Below, in pieces: positions 11,166 through 21,942 of a stretch of DNA of 64,000 bases. Origin of the DNA: Mercenaria mercenaria. Taxonomy: Eukaryota > Mollusca > Bivalvia > Venerida > Veneridae. A program made the position numbers and the translations under genes. The notes under the pieces were generated by a model. It saw only the letters and a list, made by a program, of their open reading frames with translations, had not been told where the DNA came from and did no database searches. Position 1 is the stretch's first letter. Every line of letters begins with the position of its first letter. Location: NCBI RefSeq assembly GCF_021730395.1, contig NC_069378.1, forward strand, positions 39,755,001 to 39,819,000, given 5' to 3'.

Positions 11166-11565
11166 CGTGTCAGTTACCGCGCAGAATTAATAACTTTTAT
11201 CTTGAAAGTACGTAATTCTGTGCATTTTCTTTACTTTAACTATTTTCAAATAACCATTATTTGCTGAAATATTTTTATGAGTCATTTGCTCTGAATAATA
11301 ATCAATATTTTGCTTCTTTTATGTAGATATATTGAAATGTTATGCGGAATGTAAGAAACTGGATGATGATAAGCAATGTTATTTGGAATATAGTTGGGTG
11401 AAAGGTTACTTGTTACGGCCATTTTCAAATAAAAAAAATCTAGTTTGATTTCTAATACCTATTTTCTTCAGGTTCCGTTGAAAATTTGTTACTTATGTAC
11501 TAAAACTAAGATCTAAAATTGTTGCAATTTCAGTAGAAAATTGTGGTTTCTTGAATTTAATTGAT

Positions 11566-11579
11566 GTTACCATGGAAAC
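11566..11579. promoter_or_regulatory. RFX X-box-like motif
   Basis: GTTACCATGGAAAC matches the palindromic RFX X-box (RTHNYY-type half sites). A second identical copy is at 12091-12104. Confidence 0.4.
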
Positions 11580-12436
11580 GAAGCCCCTGACCTATGTATC
11601 TAAATGTAAAATTTAAAAGCGTTGACACTGGTCTATTTAAGAAACACAGATTCGGCTTTTTATTTTCATTTCAACAATATCCATGAGAATAAAAGCAGCA
11701 TTCTGAATGATTTTTCCATGAAAAATTCCGGAGGAGGGGTACTGCTGTAAGTATTCTAAGCTGTGAAATTTGTTTGAATAAATGCAAATAACACGAAAAT
11801 ATAACTTACGTTAGAAATAATATGTTTTAAAGCTACATCAACTAGAAAGATAATCTTATTCAATACTTTTTATAAAAAATTAGGACAAAAAGCAAGATAT
11901 AAGCTATTTTAAACATCTCTGTGGCCATGGTTACTTCAAACTTTAAGAAAAATAGGGTACCATGTAAAGTGCTTAGTATTTTACTAATAATATTACCCAA
12001 ATATTCCATGTTGGTCATTAACAAAATGGCACTGAGGCCGTCGAAAACCCCTATTTTTATGCATTGTTGTTTAAAAATGAGAGAAAATGCGTTACCATGG
12101 AAACACGAGCCCCGCGACATATACATTTTAAGCTTATATTAGAAAGCTAACGTGCATATTAGTAAAATTATCAATTATGCAGACTTCTACGGATATCGAT
12201 GAAACTAAAATACACTGAAAAGTGTTAAATATCCGTATTTTCCTTCTTCTTTCAATATGAAATACCTTTGGAGGGTCATGTTCTTCAAACCTGGATAAAA
12301 ATTTAACTTGAAGGGACAGAGACAAACGAAATTGAGATTGTAGCAGTTAAAACTTCATATTATACGAAATACAAAAGAATGCTGCGGTTCAACTAATTTG
12401 AATTTACCCTTGTAACAAGGTAACCTACCTCCTTAA

Positions 12437-13085
12437 TACTATACCTAAGTATGTAAATCTAGTTACAATATCAGTCTTATTATCTTTGTAATTAAACACT
12501 AATTTACTTGGTAGTCTGCCACCTTTTTTAAATGTCATATTTTTGTTTTGGCAGTATTAACTGTCAATTTTCATCTGTCAAATAACTAGATCTCTCTACT
12601 GCTGGCAAAAATAACAATATCATCCGCATATAAAATCTAGAGTATTTTAAACATAACATCATCTACTCCATCCAACTAATTTTGAATGAAATTTTCCTCC
12701 AAAATTGTTTAAAAAACATCAAAAAAGAAAGGGAAACATACACTCTCCTTGTCGTACGCTAAGTGTACATTCGTAGTCATCTTTACTTAATTAATCTATT
12801 AAGTATTTAATTCTAGATTTAACGGATGTGTACATAGAACGTATTATGTTCACGATGTTACCACGTATACACAGTTTAACCATTTCCAACCAAAGGTTAT
12901 TCCGAACAACAGAATCAAAAGCTTTGGTAAAATCAATAAATGCGCAAAACAGTTGTCAACCCTGGTTTAATAAGCTTATGTTAACACAAAACTATTGTCA
13001 ACATTTCATATACCAGGCATAAAATTCAGAAAATATGGAATACCGTATCTGAGTTTTGCTATTTTTTTACAGAGAGCCAACATCT
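12437..13085 (-). mobile_element. LINE reverse transcriptase fragment, upstream half
   Basis: Read from 13085 down to 12437 on the minus strand: CAFIDFTKAFDSVVRNNLW (RT motif A), then CIRGNIVNIIRSMYTSVKSR, then SVRQGE (motif B), then FYADDIVIFASS-like sequence at about 12634-12598 (here the frame is disturbed), and finally TRFTYLGIV next to the insertion site. This is the order of a CR1/Jockey-like LINE RT. It is cut by the TTAA element, and the reading resumes at 10918. Confidence 0.7.
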
Positions 13086-13611
13086 GACAAAAGCATCGTC
13101 AATAAAACTTTGTATATATTGCAAATTTCAGAAAATCTGTTCGTATGTAGCTTAGTATTTAGCTTGCTAATCAAAGTTGTAAGTCAAAGTAACCACTGTA
13201 GAATTGTACATACAAGTACTACTCACGCTTTGAGTAAATATTGTCCTTGCAAGAAGTAAAATGAAATACCTTTTCAAAATAAAGTAACAATATTCTTAAG
13301 AAAATCCTGACAAATATTTAGATGCTATAAATTAATATATATATAGGATACCTTCACCCAGTGTTAAGATATTATGAGGATATACAGTTATGTTTTATAT
13401 TACCTTTATTTACTGACAATACCTTAACAACATTATAACAACATTACGACGAATTGATAACAGATGCTGCATCATAATATCTGTCCCTTTCTATTTAGAT
13501 ATAACAAAATCCAATAAAGAGTAATGTAAATTACTGATTTTGAAATATGTAGCTCCCTTTCATATCTTTAATATAAATAAGTTGAACTGTTACGAATATC
13601 TAACATTGATA
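13086..13611. other. no gene seen
   Basis: AT-rich sequence with a short TA run near 13335. No recognisable coding or repeat content. Confidence 0.5.
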
Positions 13612-13749
13612 GTACTGTCTTGTGTTGAGGGAGTACTGTCTTGTGTTGAGGGAGTACTGTCTTGTGTTGAGGGAGTACTGTCTTGTGTTGAGGGAGTACT
13701 GTCTTGTGTTGAAGGAGTACTGTCTTGTGTTGAGGGAGTACTGTCTTGT
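13612..13749. repeat. 21-bp minisatellite, about 6.5 copies
   Basis: The unit AGTACTGTCTTGTGTTGAGGG is nearly perfect, with one G-to-A change in the fifth copy. Because 21 is a multiple of three, it opens frames on both strands (LSCVEGV repeats). These are by-products of the repeat. Confidence 0.95.
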
Positions 13750-14302
13750 AGGTAACGTACATAATCATTACATCAGACAATACTTCAATACTTTTATTTA
13801 CAAAAATCAGTTAATTTGTAGCTAGTCAAACAGGTATAAAGTTCTCAACGAAGAAGCATGCAGTAAAGCAATTATAAAATGTGTGCCGTAATGGTCATTT
13901 TCCTGGCAAATAATGTGATTGATATAAATTTGAATATCGATGTAATTTGATTTGTCTTCTTACTTTCTTTAATTATATTCTATCTTCAGCATCATTTTGA
14001 CTGTACGACTGACAACTGTAAATATCAGATAGTGTCTATTATTGTGACATGAACATGAATAAAACATAATTACATAATACATAGCATATAATTGAAAGGT
14101 ATAGCACCCGGCCCATTGGACCTACATGTCACCAGGATTATCAAGTAATTGTACAAAAAATTATAAACAGTTTATATTATATATGTAGGTTAATTATGAA
14201 GTAGAGATTATTAACAAAGTATTTTTTGGATGATTTGCAACTAGTCCCAATGTGGTACTCGTATTAGTGTACAAAATAACATTCAGTTACTGTATATATA
14301 TT
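13750..14302. other. no gene seen
   Basis: AT-rich spacer with no coding or repeat signal that I can support. Confidence 0.5.
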
Positions 14303-14596
14303 TTACTTAAGCTTGCTATAAAAAATAAATATTTTGCTATCTATGTTTATCCAAATAAATGTGAGGACATCGGTCTTTTCAACATCTAAATAGAACAGCC
14401 AGAAAGACCCGCCAACGTTCAATTGTAATTTGCCGTGCGATGAATTTATTTGAAATATCGTTGAATCCAGTGAAAAATAATATGGTCGTGTCGATTCAGT
14501 TTTGATTTTAACCATCCGAAAAATTAGTTTAAGCTTTACATATGTTTTCTTTTTTAATTTTGGCGTCATATTTTGAAGGAAAAAAAAAATGACCAA
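14303..14596 (-). CDS. possible unidentified exon, minus strand
   Basis: A 97-codon frame with a mixed, protein-like composition, including ESTRPYYFSLDSTIFQINSS and LQLNVGGSFWLFYLDVEK. It lies beside the only mildly CpG-rich stretch in this part (14635-14700). I know no family for it. There is no convincing splice or start context, and a chance frame of this length is possible in 64 kb of AT-rich DNA. Confidence 0.2.
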   Translation of the reverse strand: MVIFFFLQNMTPKLKKKTYVKLKLIFRMVKIKTESTRPYYFSLDSTIFQINSSHGKLQLNVGGSFWLFYLDVEKTDVLTFIWINIDSKIFIFYSKLK

Positions 14597-17240
14597 GGGA
14601 AGCCATTTTGTTAATGTTTATTTTGTGAATGACGTCAGCTTGCGCGTGCTATCTCGCGGAAAGAATTGTCTTTGATATTATTACGCCAACGTTGTTTAGC
14701 ATCCCAGATTGAGCTATTGTTATAATAACCCTATTGTGTCAATCAGTTTTGACATGCTGGTATTCTACAACGTTCTGTCGTACCAAAACGCAAACAGCAT
14801 AAGAAAAGCTACTATAGCACAGTGTTAAACTGGATGTAAACTACCGTTTTCGTGTGATTCGTGTGATTCGGTTGGCTACTTTCTACCTGCCGCCCAAATT
14901 CTAAGGGAGATGGTAAGTTAGCAACTAAAGTTGAAGGCCTGTTGTACACAAGTATAGGGTATAAGCATCCCAATAGACAGAATATAAGAAGTGTTTTAGA
15001 GAGTTGTCAATGTATGAAAAGTAGAAACTTCTAGAATGCTTCACTTATTTTAGATATATGTATGCAATTAAGTGCAACAAATTTCAATATCCGAAAATAT
15101 TACTCAAAATTCTTTCTGAATAATTAAAAAGAAAAACTTACATTTTTTTTGGAAAATTCAGACCACTGTGAAAAAAATATTGTAGGCTTAGAGCACAAGA
15201 TTTCATTAGGCAGTTTAATATTCATGCATTCTTACCTCTAGACATGAGAAAAGCGTACTTAATTACAATTGATGTTTTAGAAATGGTCAAATCATATATC
15301 TGATGCTTTATAAAAGTATACGACAAAAATCAAACAAAGCACGAGATGGCTGTGCTATCCTCTGTTGCAGGAAACATAGACATAAAAAAGCCTGTGAATT
15401 ATGTAGAAAAAATGTTTGGATCTAGGTATATAGGCACAGTTGAAATGAAAACAAGTTGTTACAGAAAGCAAATTTAAAACAAAGAGAACTCAATAACAAA
15501 ACGGTATGTTATCAAGATGGAAGAAAATGTAAAGTATATGCCATATTGAATCAATATAGTAAATGATGTATACAAATGTAGAGCTTATCAATAGTTTTAC
15601 TTGGCTTCGGATGAACTGAAGAGCAGAAGAGTTTCAGTTTCATTGCTATCTGATCACAACACTGTTCTTAAAACAAAATTGACCATGTCTTGATTGCCAA
15701 ACTGTTTATATGATAACAATATCGTATAATGAAAAATATAATCCAACAAAACATTCTAAAATATGCTTTCAACAATTCACTCACAAATCTTATGTCATTG
15801 AATCAAATTTATACATAAATATTATCTTAGCATATTCACTAAATCTCAATGATAACGAGTCAACGTCTTTCTATTAATGATTAGGTCTTAAAGCAAATAT
15901 CTGTATCAGAGAGGCTATGTACCATTTGTTATCATTACTTAGTGTATAAACTTTATATTTGTAGGTTTGAGTTCTTAAAAAATATCATTTATATGTGTTA
16001 GGTATAATGTGGTGAAACTGAGATTAATAAAGCGTAAACGATTGACTTTTGTTTAATATTCTATTGCACTGTTGTTCACTACTTGAGAAAGAGGGAATTC
16101 ATTTATGGGTTGATATTCATCTAGTAAATTAATCAGTTTGGGGAGTGAATGCCAAATGCCATGCCTCTGCGCATACACCTTAAACACAGTCATACATTTT
16201 AATAGTATTATATAATTGGTATGATACATAAATGGAAAAAACAAACGGCAATTATAACTTATATTTATTATTATTATCATCATTATTATACCCGATTTAT
16301 ATAACGCCCTTTACCATTCATCCTCTACTAGTACAGACACAGAGCGGTATTTACAGTCATTCTGATCCCCGGTTTCTTACATTTGGATTAATAGATATCT
16401 ACCGACTAACAGTTGTTGCTTTGGGAATAGCGTTTTGCTGCATGTAGTTTGAGCAAAGGAAACGAATTCGGACTGCCAAGATATAATGTATGTAAATAAG
16501 ACTAATCAGATTAGATTGAATGACAACAATGAAATGTACATAAATATCCAGATGTTCATAAATATCCAGATGTTCATAAATATCCAGACTCACTATATCC
16601 ACATTCATTCATTCGTTCATTCGTAATTTCAGTTTTTGTTTTGTTAATGGTTTATCTTGCGATTTTGCATCATTTTAAGCAAAGCACATTTATACGGTAA
16701 TACGTGAAATTTGCACAAAATACCATAGGATATGTGCTCAAACTGAGCTTGATTGGAAAGACTTTATATTACTGGCAGCTTAATATTTACCTTTCATGTT
16801 TGCTCCATATGATGACTGAAATCTACTGTTTATACATGACCAGACTGCCAAGGGATACCAAAAACTGTAGCAAGTATAATAAAGGATAAATAACAAGGGT
16901 AACAAAAATTTAGACATCAAGGGTTTTATGAAAATGCTAGTACGATAATCATAAACATATGCTTCAGATATCACCCTATTAAACAAGACTCTTAATGCCT
17001 GTTGTAATCAATATCACATTGTTGCCTTTAGAATGATTTATTTTCTACAAATAACATAGAAATAATGTCTAGAAAATAGGAAACCACTGCGACAGATGGG
17101 ACTGTATATTTTAGGTGTCTAGACAGAAAAATAATTAGAAATTAAATATCATTTAAAAGTAAGTGAAGGAAATGACTTGATGTTTAATTCAGTGAAAAAA
17201 TTACACAAATTGAATGGCATCATTTTGATTTCGAGTTTAA
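14597..17240. other. AT-rich upstream region of receptor gene 1
   Basis: No gene found. It includes a TGACGTCA site near 14630, a (TTA)n/(TCA)n microsatellite at 16259-16290, and an 18-bp tandem repeat (CATAAATATCCAGATGTT, 2.8 copies) at 16538-16588. I see no clear TATA box close to the receptor start codon. Confidence 0.5.
16538..16588. repeat. 18-bp tandem repeat
   Basis: The unit CATAAATATCCAGATGTT is present 2.8 times, essentially perfect. Confidence 0.85.
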
Positions 17241-17252
17241 CAAACGATCTGC

Positions 17253-18431
17253 ATGGATTTTAACGTGACGCATAATGTCAGTGACAACAGTAGTTTTGAC
17301 GGTCACCAAATATCCGAGAATGTCCATTCCCCATGGATCAAAGCAGCACAAGTTATGAGAAGTGTTGTTATTCCTGTGATAGCTGGAGTCGGGTTGGTTG
17401 GAAACACTCTGTCACTGATGGTGTTCTTGTCAAGACGTATGAGAAAATCACCTTGTTCTGTGTTCCAGGCGGCTCTGGCTATAGTGGACAATACTTTCTT
17501 GTTTGGTTTGCTGATAACTTGGATGGACGGAGAATGCCATGCTTTTCTTACAGTTGACTTGGCTTGCCAACTTCTGATATTCATTACATATGTGACAAGT
17601 TTTCTGAGTGTTTGGTTTATAGTAGGATTCACATGTGAACGGTTTCTTGCTATTTATTTTCCACTCAAATGTAAATACATATGTAACTCATTTCGGCAAA
17701 AGGTAATTGTAGTAGTTCTAACATTAACAGCTATTGTTTTGTACATATTCACTTTCTGGATGTTTGAAATGAAGCAGTGGAATAGTTCCTTGAAATGTAT
17801 GTTTAAAACCGAGCATTATAAATTGTTGAACATTGTAGTGTGGATAGATACGTTTTTGACAATGGTTATTCCATTTATACTAATTACTGTGCTAAATGCA
17901 TTGATAGTAAGAGCTGTTTTCAACAGTCCAGAGAGACGAGAAAGTCTTTCTTTAAGATCTTTATCTTCTAACAGTTCTTCAATGGAATCAAACGAAAGAA
18001 GAATCAGAACTCGGCATCTTGAACAAAGATCTTCACAACAGCCTTATTCCTCCGCACTTCAGCGAAACGGTTTTGGACATTTCGGACACAGATCACAAAT
18101 ACGAGTGACAAAAAGATTACTTCTTGTTTCATCCATGTTCTTATTACTGAACCTTCCCTCCCATATAATGAGACTTCACAATTTGATTGTTTCTGCAACA
18201 TCAAACACTATCACCATCACTCCACGTTTTTTCTTTCTTCAAGAACTCACACTTATGTGGTACTACACAACGTTCAGTTGCAATTTCTTTTTGTACGTGC
18301 TTAAAGGATACAACTTTAAAGAGACGTTATTTCACGTTCTCCGCTGCCGAAAAAGCAAGGAAAGTTTCAGAAAGGAAATGTTATCAAAATTTAAATCAAC
18401 CACTACAGGGAACCACGAAACGTTTCATTAG
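17253..18431 (+). CDS. class A GPCR, copy 1 (peptide-receptor-like)
   Basis: A single-exon gene of 392 codons for a seven-transmembrane receptor at the plasma membrane. The N-terminus has N-glycosylation sequons at N4, N8 and N12. TM1 (about 35-60) has the GN pair at 50-51; TM2 has LAIVD (75-79), the sodium-site aspartate. C105 at the top of TM3 and C182 in the second loop form the expected disulphide. The DRY motif reads ERF (129-131). The third inner loop (222-285) is long and Ser/Arg-rich. TM6 has LNLP instead of CWxP, and TM7 has CNFFLY instead of NPxxY. This suits the rhodopsin family, most likely a neuropeptide-type receptor; the ligand is unknown. An in-frame TAA 15 bases before the ATG fixes the start. 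It is nearly identical to the gene at 38189, apart from residues 161-183 and the N-terminus. Confidence 0.93.
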   Translation: MDFNVTHNVSDNSSFDGHQISENVHSPWIKAAQVMRSVVIPVIAGVGLVGNTLSLMVFLSRRMRKSPCSVFQAALAIVDNTFLFGLLITWMDGECHAFLTVDLACQLLIFITYVTSFLSVWFIVGFTCERFLAIYFPLKCKYICNSFRQKVIVVVLTLTAIVLYIFTFWMFEMKQWNSSLKCMFKTEHYKLLNIVVWIDTFLTMVIPFILITVLNALIVRAVFNSPERRESLSLRSLSSNSSSMESNERRIRTRHLEQRSSQQPYSSALQRNGFGHFGHRSQIRVTKRLLLVSSMFLLLNLPSHIMRLHNLIVSATSNTITITPRFFFLQELTLMWYYTTFSCNFFLYVLKGYNFKETLFHVLRCRKSKESFRKEMLSKFKSTTTGNHETFH

Positions 18432-18543
18432 ATTTAATCTATACTGATCATGTTTCTGTTGAAAAGATGTGCTAAAGTATCAATTTAGTATTTGATTTTT
18501 ATGACGTCATTTATGCCACTTTTGCATGTCATGATCAGATTTG
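18432..18543 (+). other. conserved 3' flank of receptor gene 1
   Basis: About 110 bp after the stop codon is clearly similar to the 3' flank of the second receptor gene, so the duplication includes this part. A CRE palindrome TGACGTCA at 18502-18509 is kept in both copies (39435-39442 in the other). Confidence 0.7.
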
Positions 18544-18722
18544 TTTTGAAGAACTCACACTTTTGTGGTACTACACAACGTTCAATGGCAATTTCTTAAG
18601 GATACAAGTTTATAGAGACGTTATTTCATTTGATTCAGTGCCGAAAAATGTTGCACAGTTTCAGTAAGGAAATGCTGTCGAACTTGAGATCGACACGAGA
18701 AAGCCATTCAGCGTTACTATAG
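18544..18722 (+). pseudogene. GPCR 3'-end pseudogene (third copy)
   Basis: This stretch matches only the last 64 or so codons of the two receptors: GAACTCACACTTTTGTGGTACTACACAACGTTCA (TM7) in two pieces, then AGAGACGTTATTTCA and the C-terminal tail up to a TAG at the corresponding place. It has a deletion of about 12-14 bases after CAATTTCTT and further frame changes, so it cannot code. It reads leucine at the TM7 site where receptor 1 has M335 and receptor 2 has L, so the methionine in receptor 1 is probably derived. It may be the remnant of a third tandem receptor gene. Confidence 0.85.
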
Positions 18723-19786
18723 AGTCAATTTATGTGTTACTTTCGACGGAAAAAATGTAAGCAAAACTTGTTTTTGATGTTGAAACTATTTGTACGGGAG
18801 ACAAAGGTCTTTTCTGAAGTTTTTCGGTAAATTTGATGTCTGACCTATTTTGATATTTCATATTAAATGAGATCATGCCAAAATACGAACACCTTTTGGG
18901 AAATATTCTGCGAAAAGCAGAGGTACAGTTTTGTCTGTTCGTCCGTGTGTCCTTGTATCTATTTACTCATAGCTATATACTACGCTGCATGTTTTAAAAA
19001 AATCAAAGCAGTATGACCAACGCTATTGTCCCTGAACATTTTACTGATATCTCTGCTACTGTATGAATGCTTAAATTTATACTATTTTTTATATGTTTCC
19101 AGTTATAAGAGGTTTCCTGCAAATAAAGATAGAAGAATCATTGCATTGATTGAAAACTTCATTTTCTTTTTTGTCAATCCGCTACTTTGTATTTACTCAA
19201 AACTGATTTCCAGAAAACTCTGCGAGTTATCGCCTTTGATTTGGATTGATAACGCTTCCAAGTGTATAGACTGCATTTTATATTAACATGTATGTTAAAT
19301 ACTTTATTAATTGAAGGATGGTTTCCATGAAATGTTTGCCTTGCTTAGTCAAACCGAGCCTGCAACATTTTCGTTTCTGCCGCGATGGGCGGACTTTTCT
19401 ATTTGCATACTGGACCGTCAGGTGCCTTTCCTTTGTGGTGTAATGTGTGGTCTTATTGACTTGATGTTTGCCGTGTTTGTACGTATAGTAACTGTTCTTC
19501 TTTGTTACTTTATAAACTTATGTTGATAAATTATATTAATATTTGTAATAACACGAGGATTATGCCCTGCTGATGTAGTCAGAATCTAAACAAAAAAACT
19601 TTAAAAAAGGAAAGAAAAAGTATTTAAGTGAAATGTATTATCTGTGTAATTGTTTGTTTTTGTTTGAATGTGTGGATACACTTTAAGCTACTTTTCCGGC
19701 AAATGTGGTAAAACTCTGCCTAGTAATATCTTGATCTAATAGTTATACTTTTCGATAATCTATGTTAATGTATGTATTAACTGTAG
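18723..19786. other. no gene seen
   Basis: AT-rich. Two + frames (19026-19286 and 19311-19526) are rich in hydrophobic residues but have no recognisable motif, and I take them as chance. Confidence 0.45.
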
Positions 19787-20158
19787 GCTGCTGTTTACCA
19801 TTTTAATAATCTAAAAACTACAATTTCTTTAAGAAATAATAGGTATCAAAATCCCGAGTTTGGAGTTCTTATGTGTATGAATACATCACGATATATTTCT
19901 ACGAATAAGAACGACAAACGAGGTTTATTCTACGATAAACCTTATTTAGACACTTATTATTTCAATTCTAACACGACTTACTTCAAATAACGTTAGACGA
20001 GATTTTCATCAAGGTATAGAATTCCATATATATTCTTTGTAAAACCGACTCTCTTTTTTAAAGAGCTACCAAACATAGCTAGACCCATTTCAGAGAAGAA
20101 ATCCTTACCTCATTTGAAAGGGTATGATAAATCTTATATAAAACGAAGAGAAAAGTAG
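19787..20158 (+). pseudogene. unidentified interrupted coding stretch
   Basis: After a splice-acceptor-like CTGTAG there is one reading frame of about 124 codons with protein-like composition, for example RNNRYQNPEFGVLMCMNTSR, GLFYDKPYLDTYYFNSN and later PTLFFKELPNIARPIS. The frame is interrupted in the middle but stays in the same phase on both sides, which suggests a decayed coding sequence. I do not recognise the family. It could be a dead host exon or part of a mobile element. Confidence 0.3.
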
Positions 20159-20847
20159 GGATCATGTATCTTCTTATAGACATTTCTCTTGTCACATTTG
20201 CTTACTGTAAAATCACAACAAAATCACACTGCTGTGACCTGGAATTACTACTCATACCAAAATTGAGTTTCACCAAATACAACCTCCTCTCCCATTTTTC
20301 CTACCAAAATGTCAAAAATATATCCACAATGAAATTTAAACAGCAACCAGCTTTAATTTAGACCTCTGTGGCCATGCCAAGTGAAAAATTAGTGTTCAAA
20401 AACCTGTCCGCCATTACGCGACTAGACCAGATGCCTCCCACGCTGGTTCCTTTACTATAGTTAGGCCTCAAACGCAAATAACAACTACGTGCTACGCCGC
20501 AGCATAGCCAAAGCACGTAGGTTAACAGGCGTATATAAATTCATTGTTAGCACTTGTCTTTGAAAACAAAAGTAGTATCCTGATACTTTATATGCGTTAA
20601 TTCTATATTATTTGCAATTATTTAGTGACAAAATTTCACAATTTAAATTCTAAACTGTGTTATGACGTCATCATTCTAATATGATATGTGTTCGTTATGT
20701 CAAAAGATGTGATAAATAGTCTCAAATAAATTTAATGAGAAATCTTGTCGAAAGAGAACAGAAATCTGTTCATTAATTTTTGTATGTCATTGAACTCTGA
20801 AAAATGTTCACATAAGCGTTTACAGGATTAAGTCATGTCAGCTGTAA
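20159..20847. other. no gene seen; small hairpin
   Basis: No coding signal. A 9-bp perfect stem CTACGTGCT / AGCACGTAG with an 18-base loop lies at 20484-20519. Confidence 0.45.
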
Positions 20848-21655
20848 CAATTCATGGGCGTAGGAGAGAGTTTAACTTTGGGGGGGGGGGGGGGGGGCAA
20901 ACCTTTTCGACCGGCGGTTTGTGGGGGGGGGGGGGGGGGCGTGTAGCGGCAAGGTATCCTCGGTGCATTATTCGTGACAAAGACTCAAAGCCTTGTACAG
21001 GGATTAATTGGGCCATAGGCCTCTCAAACCTTTATGTTTTAGCAATCATTGAGTTATTCTGATGATACACATACGAATAGGCACTGAACTGTCTTAATCA
21101 GTCATATTATATATTGTTCTAATTAAGTGTGCCATTTTTTTACATTCTTCTGTTGAAGCCCTGGACATACAATCAATTAGCCCTGCATTTGTCTAATTGT
21201 GGTATAAAGTAGTGGAAATATCATTTCCCTTGAATGGACAATGAAAAACAAAAAAATACATAACGTTTACATGCGTAAACAGGCTTAATAGTTAGGCCTA
21301 CATTGATTTTGCAGACGCTCAAACCGGAACTGTAGTGATTGCGCTCAATGATATATTATTTTTATAAAATGTAAACAATTCTTGGCGTGGCGCGTACAGA
21401 TTTCAGCACTCACACTACGGAAAGAGACATTTTTAGTCAGAATACAAGGGAAGGCCAAATGCAAATCAGAAATCAGGTTGAAAAGAATTATATGATGCTA
21501 AGTAAATGTTATATTAGACTGCAATTTATATCTCATTTCCAAAATATTCGGGGGGCTAAACTATACTTTGGCCCCCCCTCTCCTAGCTTTGGGGGCGAGG
21601 GGTGGGGGCTGGCCCCCGCTGGCCCCCCTGCTCCTACGCCTATGCAATTGTTGCA
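20848..21655. repeat. G/C-run-rich segment with inverted ends
   Basis: The left end CAATTCATGGGCGTAGGAG and the right end CTCCTACGCCTATGCAATTG are imperfect inverted repeats. Just inside each end lie long runs: G17 and G18 at 20880-20940, and GGGGGC/GCCCCCC blocks at 21548-21635. This could be a decayed TIR element with G-rich subterminal parts, but no target duplication is clear. The middle (20950-21540) is unremarkable. Confidence 0.4.
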
Positions 21656-21841
21656 CAATGAAGCGTACAAGAAGAAAACATGTTACATCTACAAAAAGAC
21701 CCGGGGCTAAAAACAATGTTTTCCAGGTTAAATATGGACATCTGTCTATGTAGTCTATATAAATCGGATTTGCATCATGTGACGTCCGATATGTATGAAG
21801 CATACTGTTTACTGATTTCACATTGGACAGAATGCAGGGAT

Positions 21842-21942
21842 AATACACGTTTGTTTTGCAGAAGCCCGCAGGATCGTTTGTCTCGGTCACAAACAATCCC
21901 GCGGGCTTCTGCAGACGTTAAAACACAAAACAAACGTGTATT
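21842..21942. repeat. 101-bp palindrome
   Basis: The outer arms are AATACACGTTTGTTTT and AAAACAAACGTGTATT. The inner arms GCAGAAGCCCGC and GCGGGCTTCTGC continue into an imperfect stem around GTTTGT...ACAAAC. A 14-base asymmetric insert separates the inner and outer arms on the right. This is a foldback or MITE-like structure with strong cruciform potential. Confidence 0.8.

Larger units (their letters stand above)
10923..12432 (+). mobile_element. 1.5-kb TTAA-flanked element, copy 1
   Basis: Perfect 16-bp terminal inverted repeats GGAGGTAGGTTACCTT / AAGGTAACCTACCTCC are flanked on both sides by TTAA (10919-10922 and 12433-12436). TTAA duplications are the hallmark of piggyBac and Kolobok transposons. 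No transposase is present, so it is non-autonomous. It interrupts a minus-strand LINE. The element contains two perfect CRE palindromes and a near-CRE in a row (11141-11165) and two perfect X-box motifs (11566-11579 and 12091-12104), all kept in the copy at 35121-36588. Confidence 0.85.

Noticed and set aside
11860-12126. 88-codon frame in TTAA element copy 1 that is partly kept in copy 2 (35486-35692)
   Set aside because: The similarity follows from DNA identity of the copies; starts and ends differ and no domain is recognisable.
13540-13825. Frames of 67-71 codons on both strands with repeating LSCVEGV- or QHKTVLP-type peptides
   Set aside because: They are produced by the 21-bp minisatellite, whose length is a multiple of three.
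17303-17632. 109-codon open frame antisense to receptor 1 (and the twin at 38239-38568)
   Set aside because: It is the shadow of a highly conserved receptor frame on the other strand; its conservation follows from that of the receptor.
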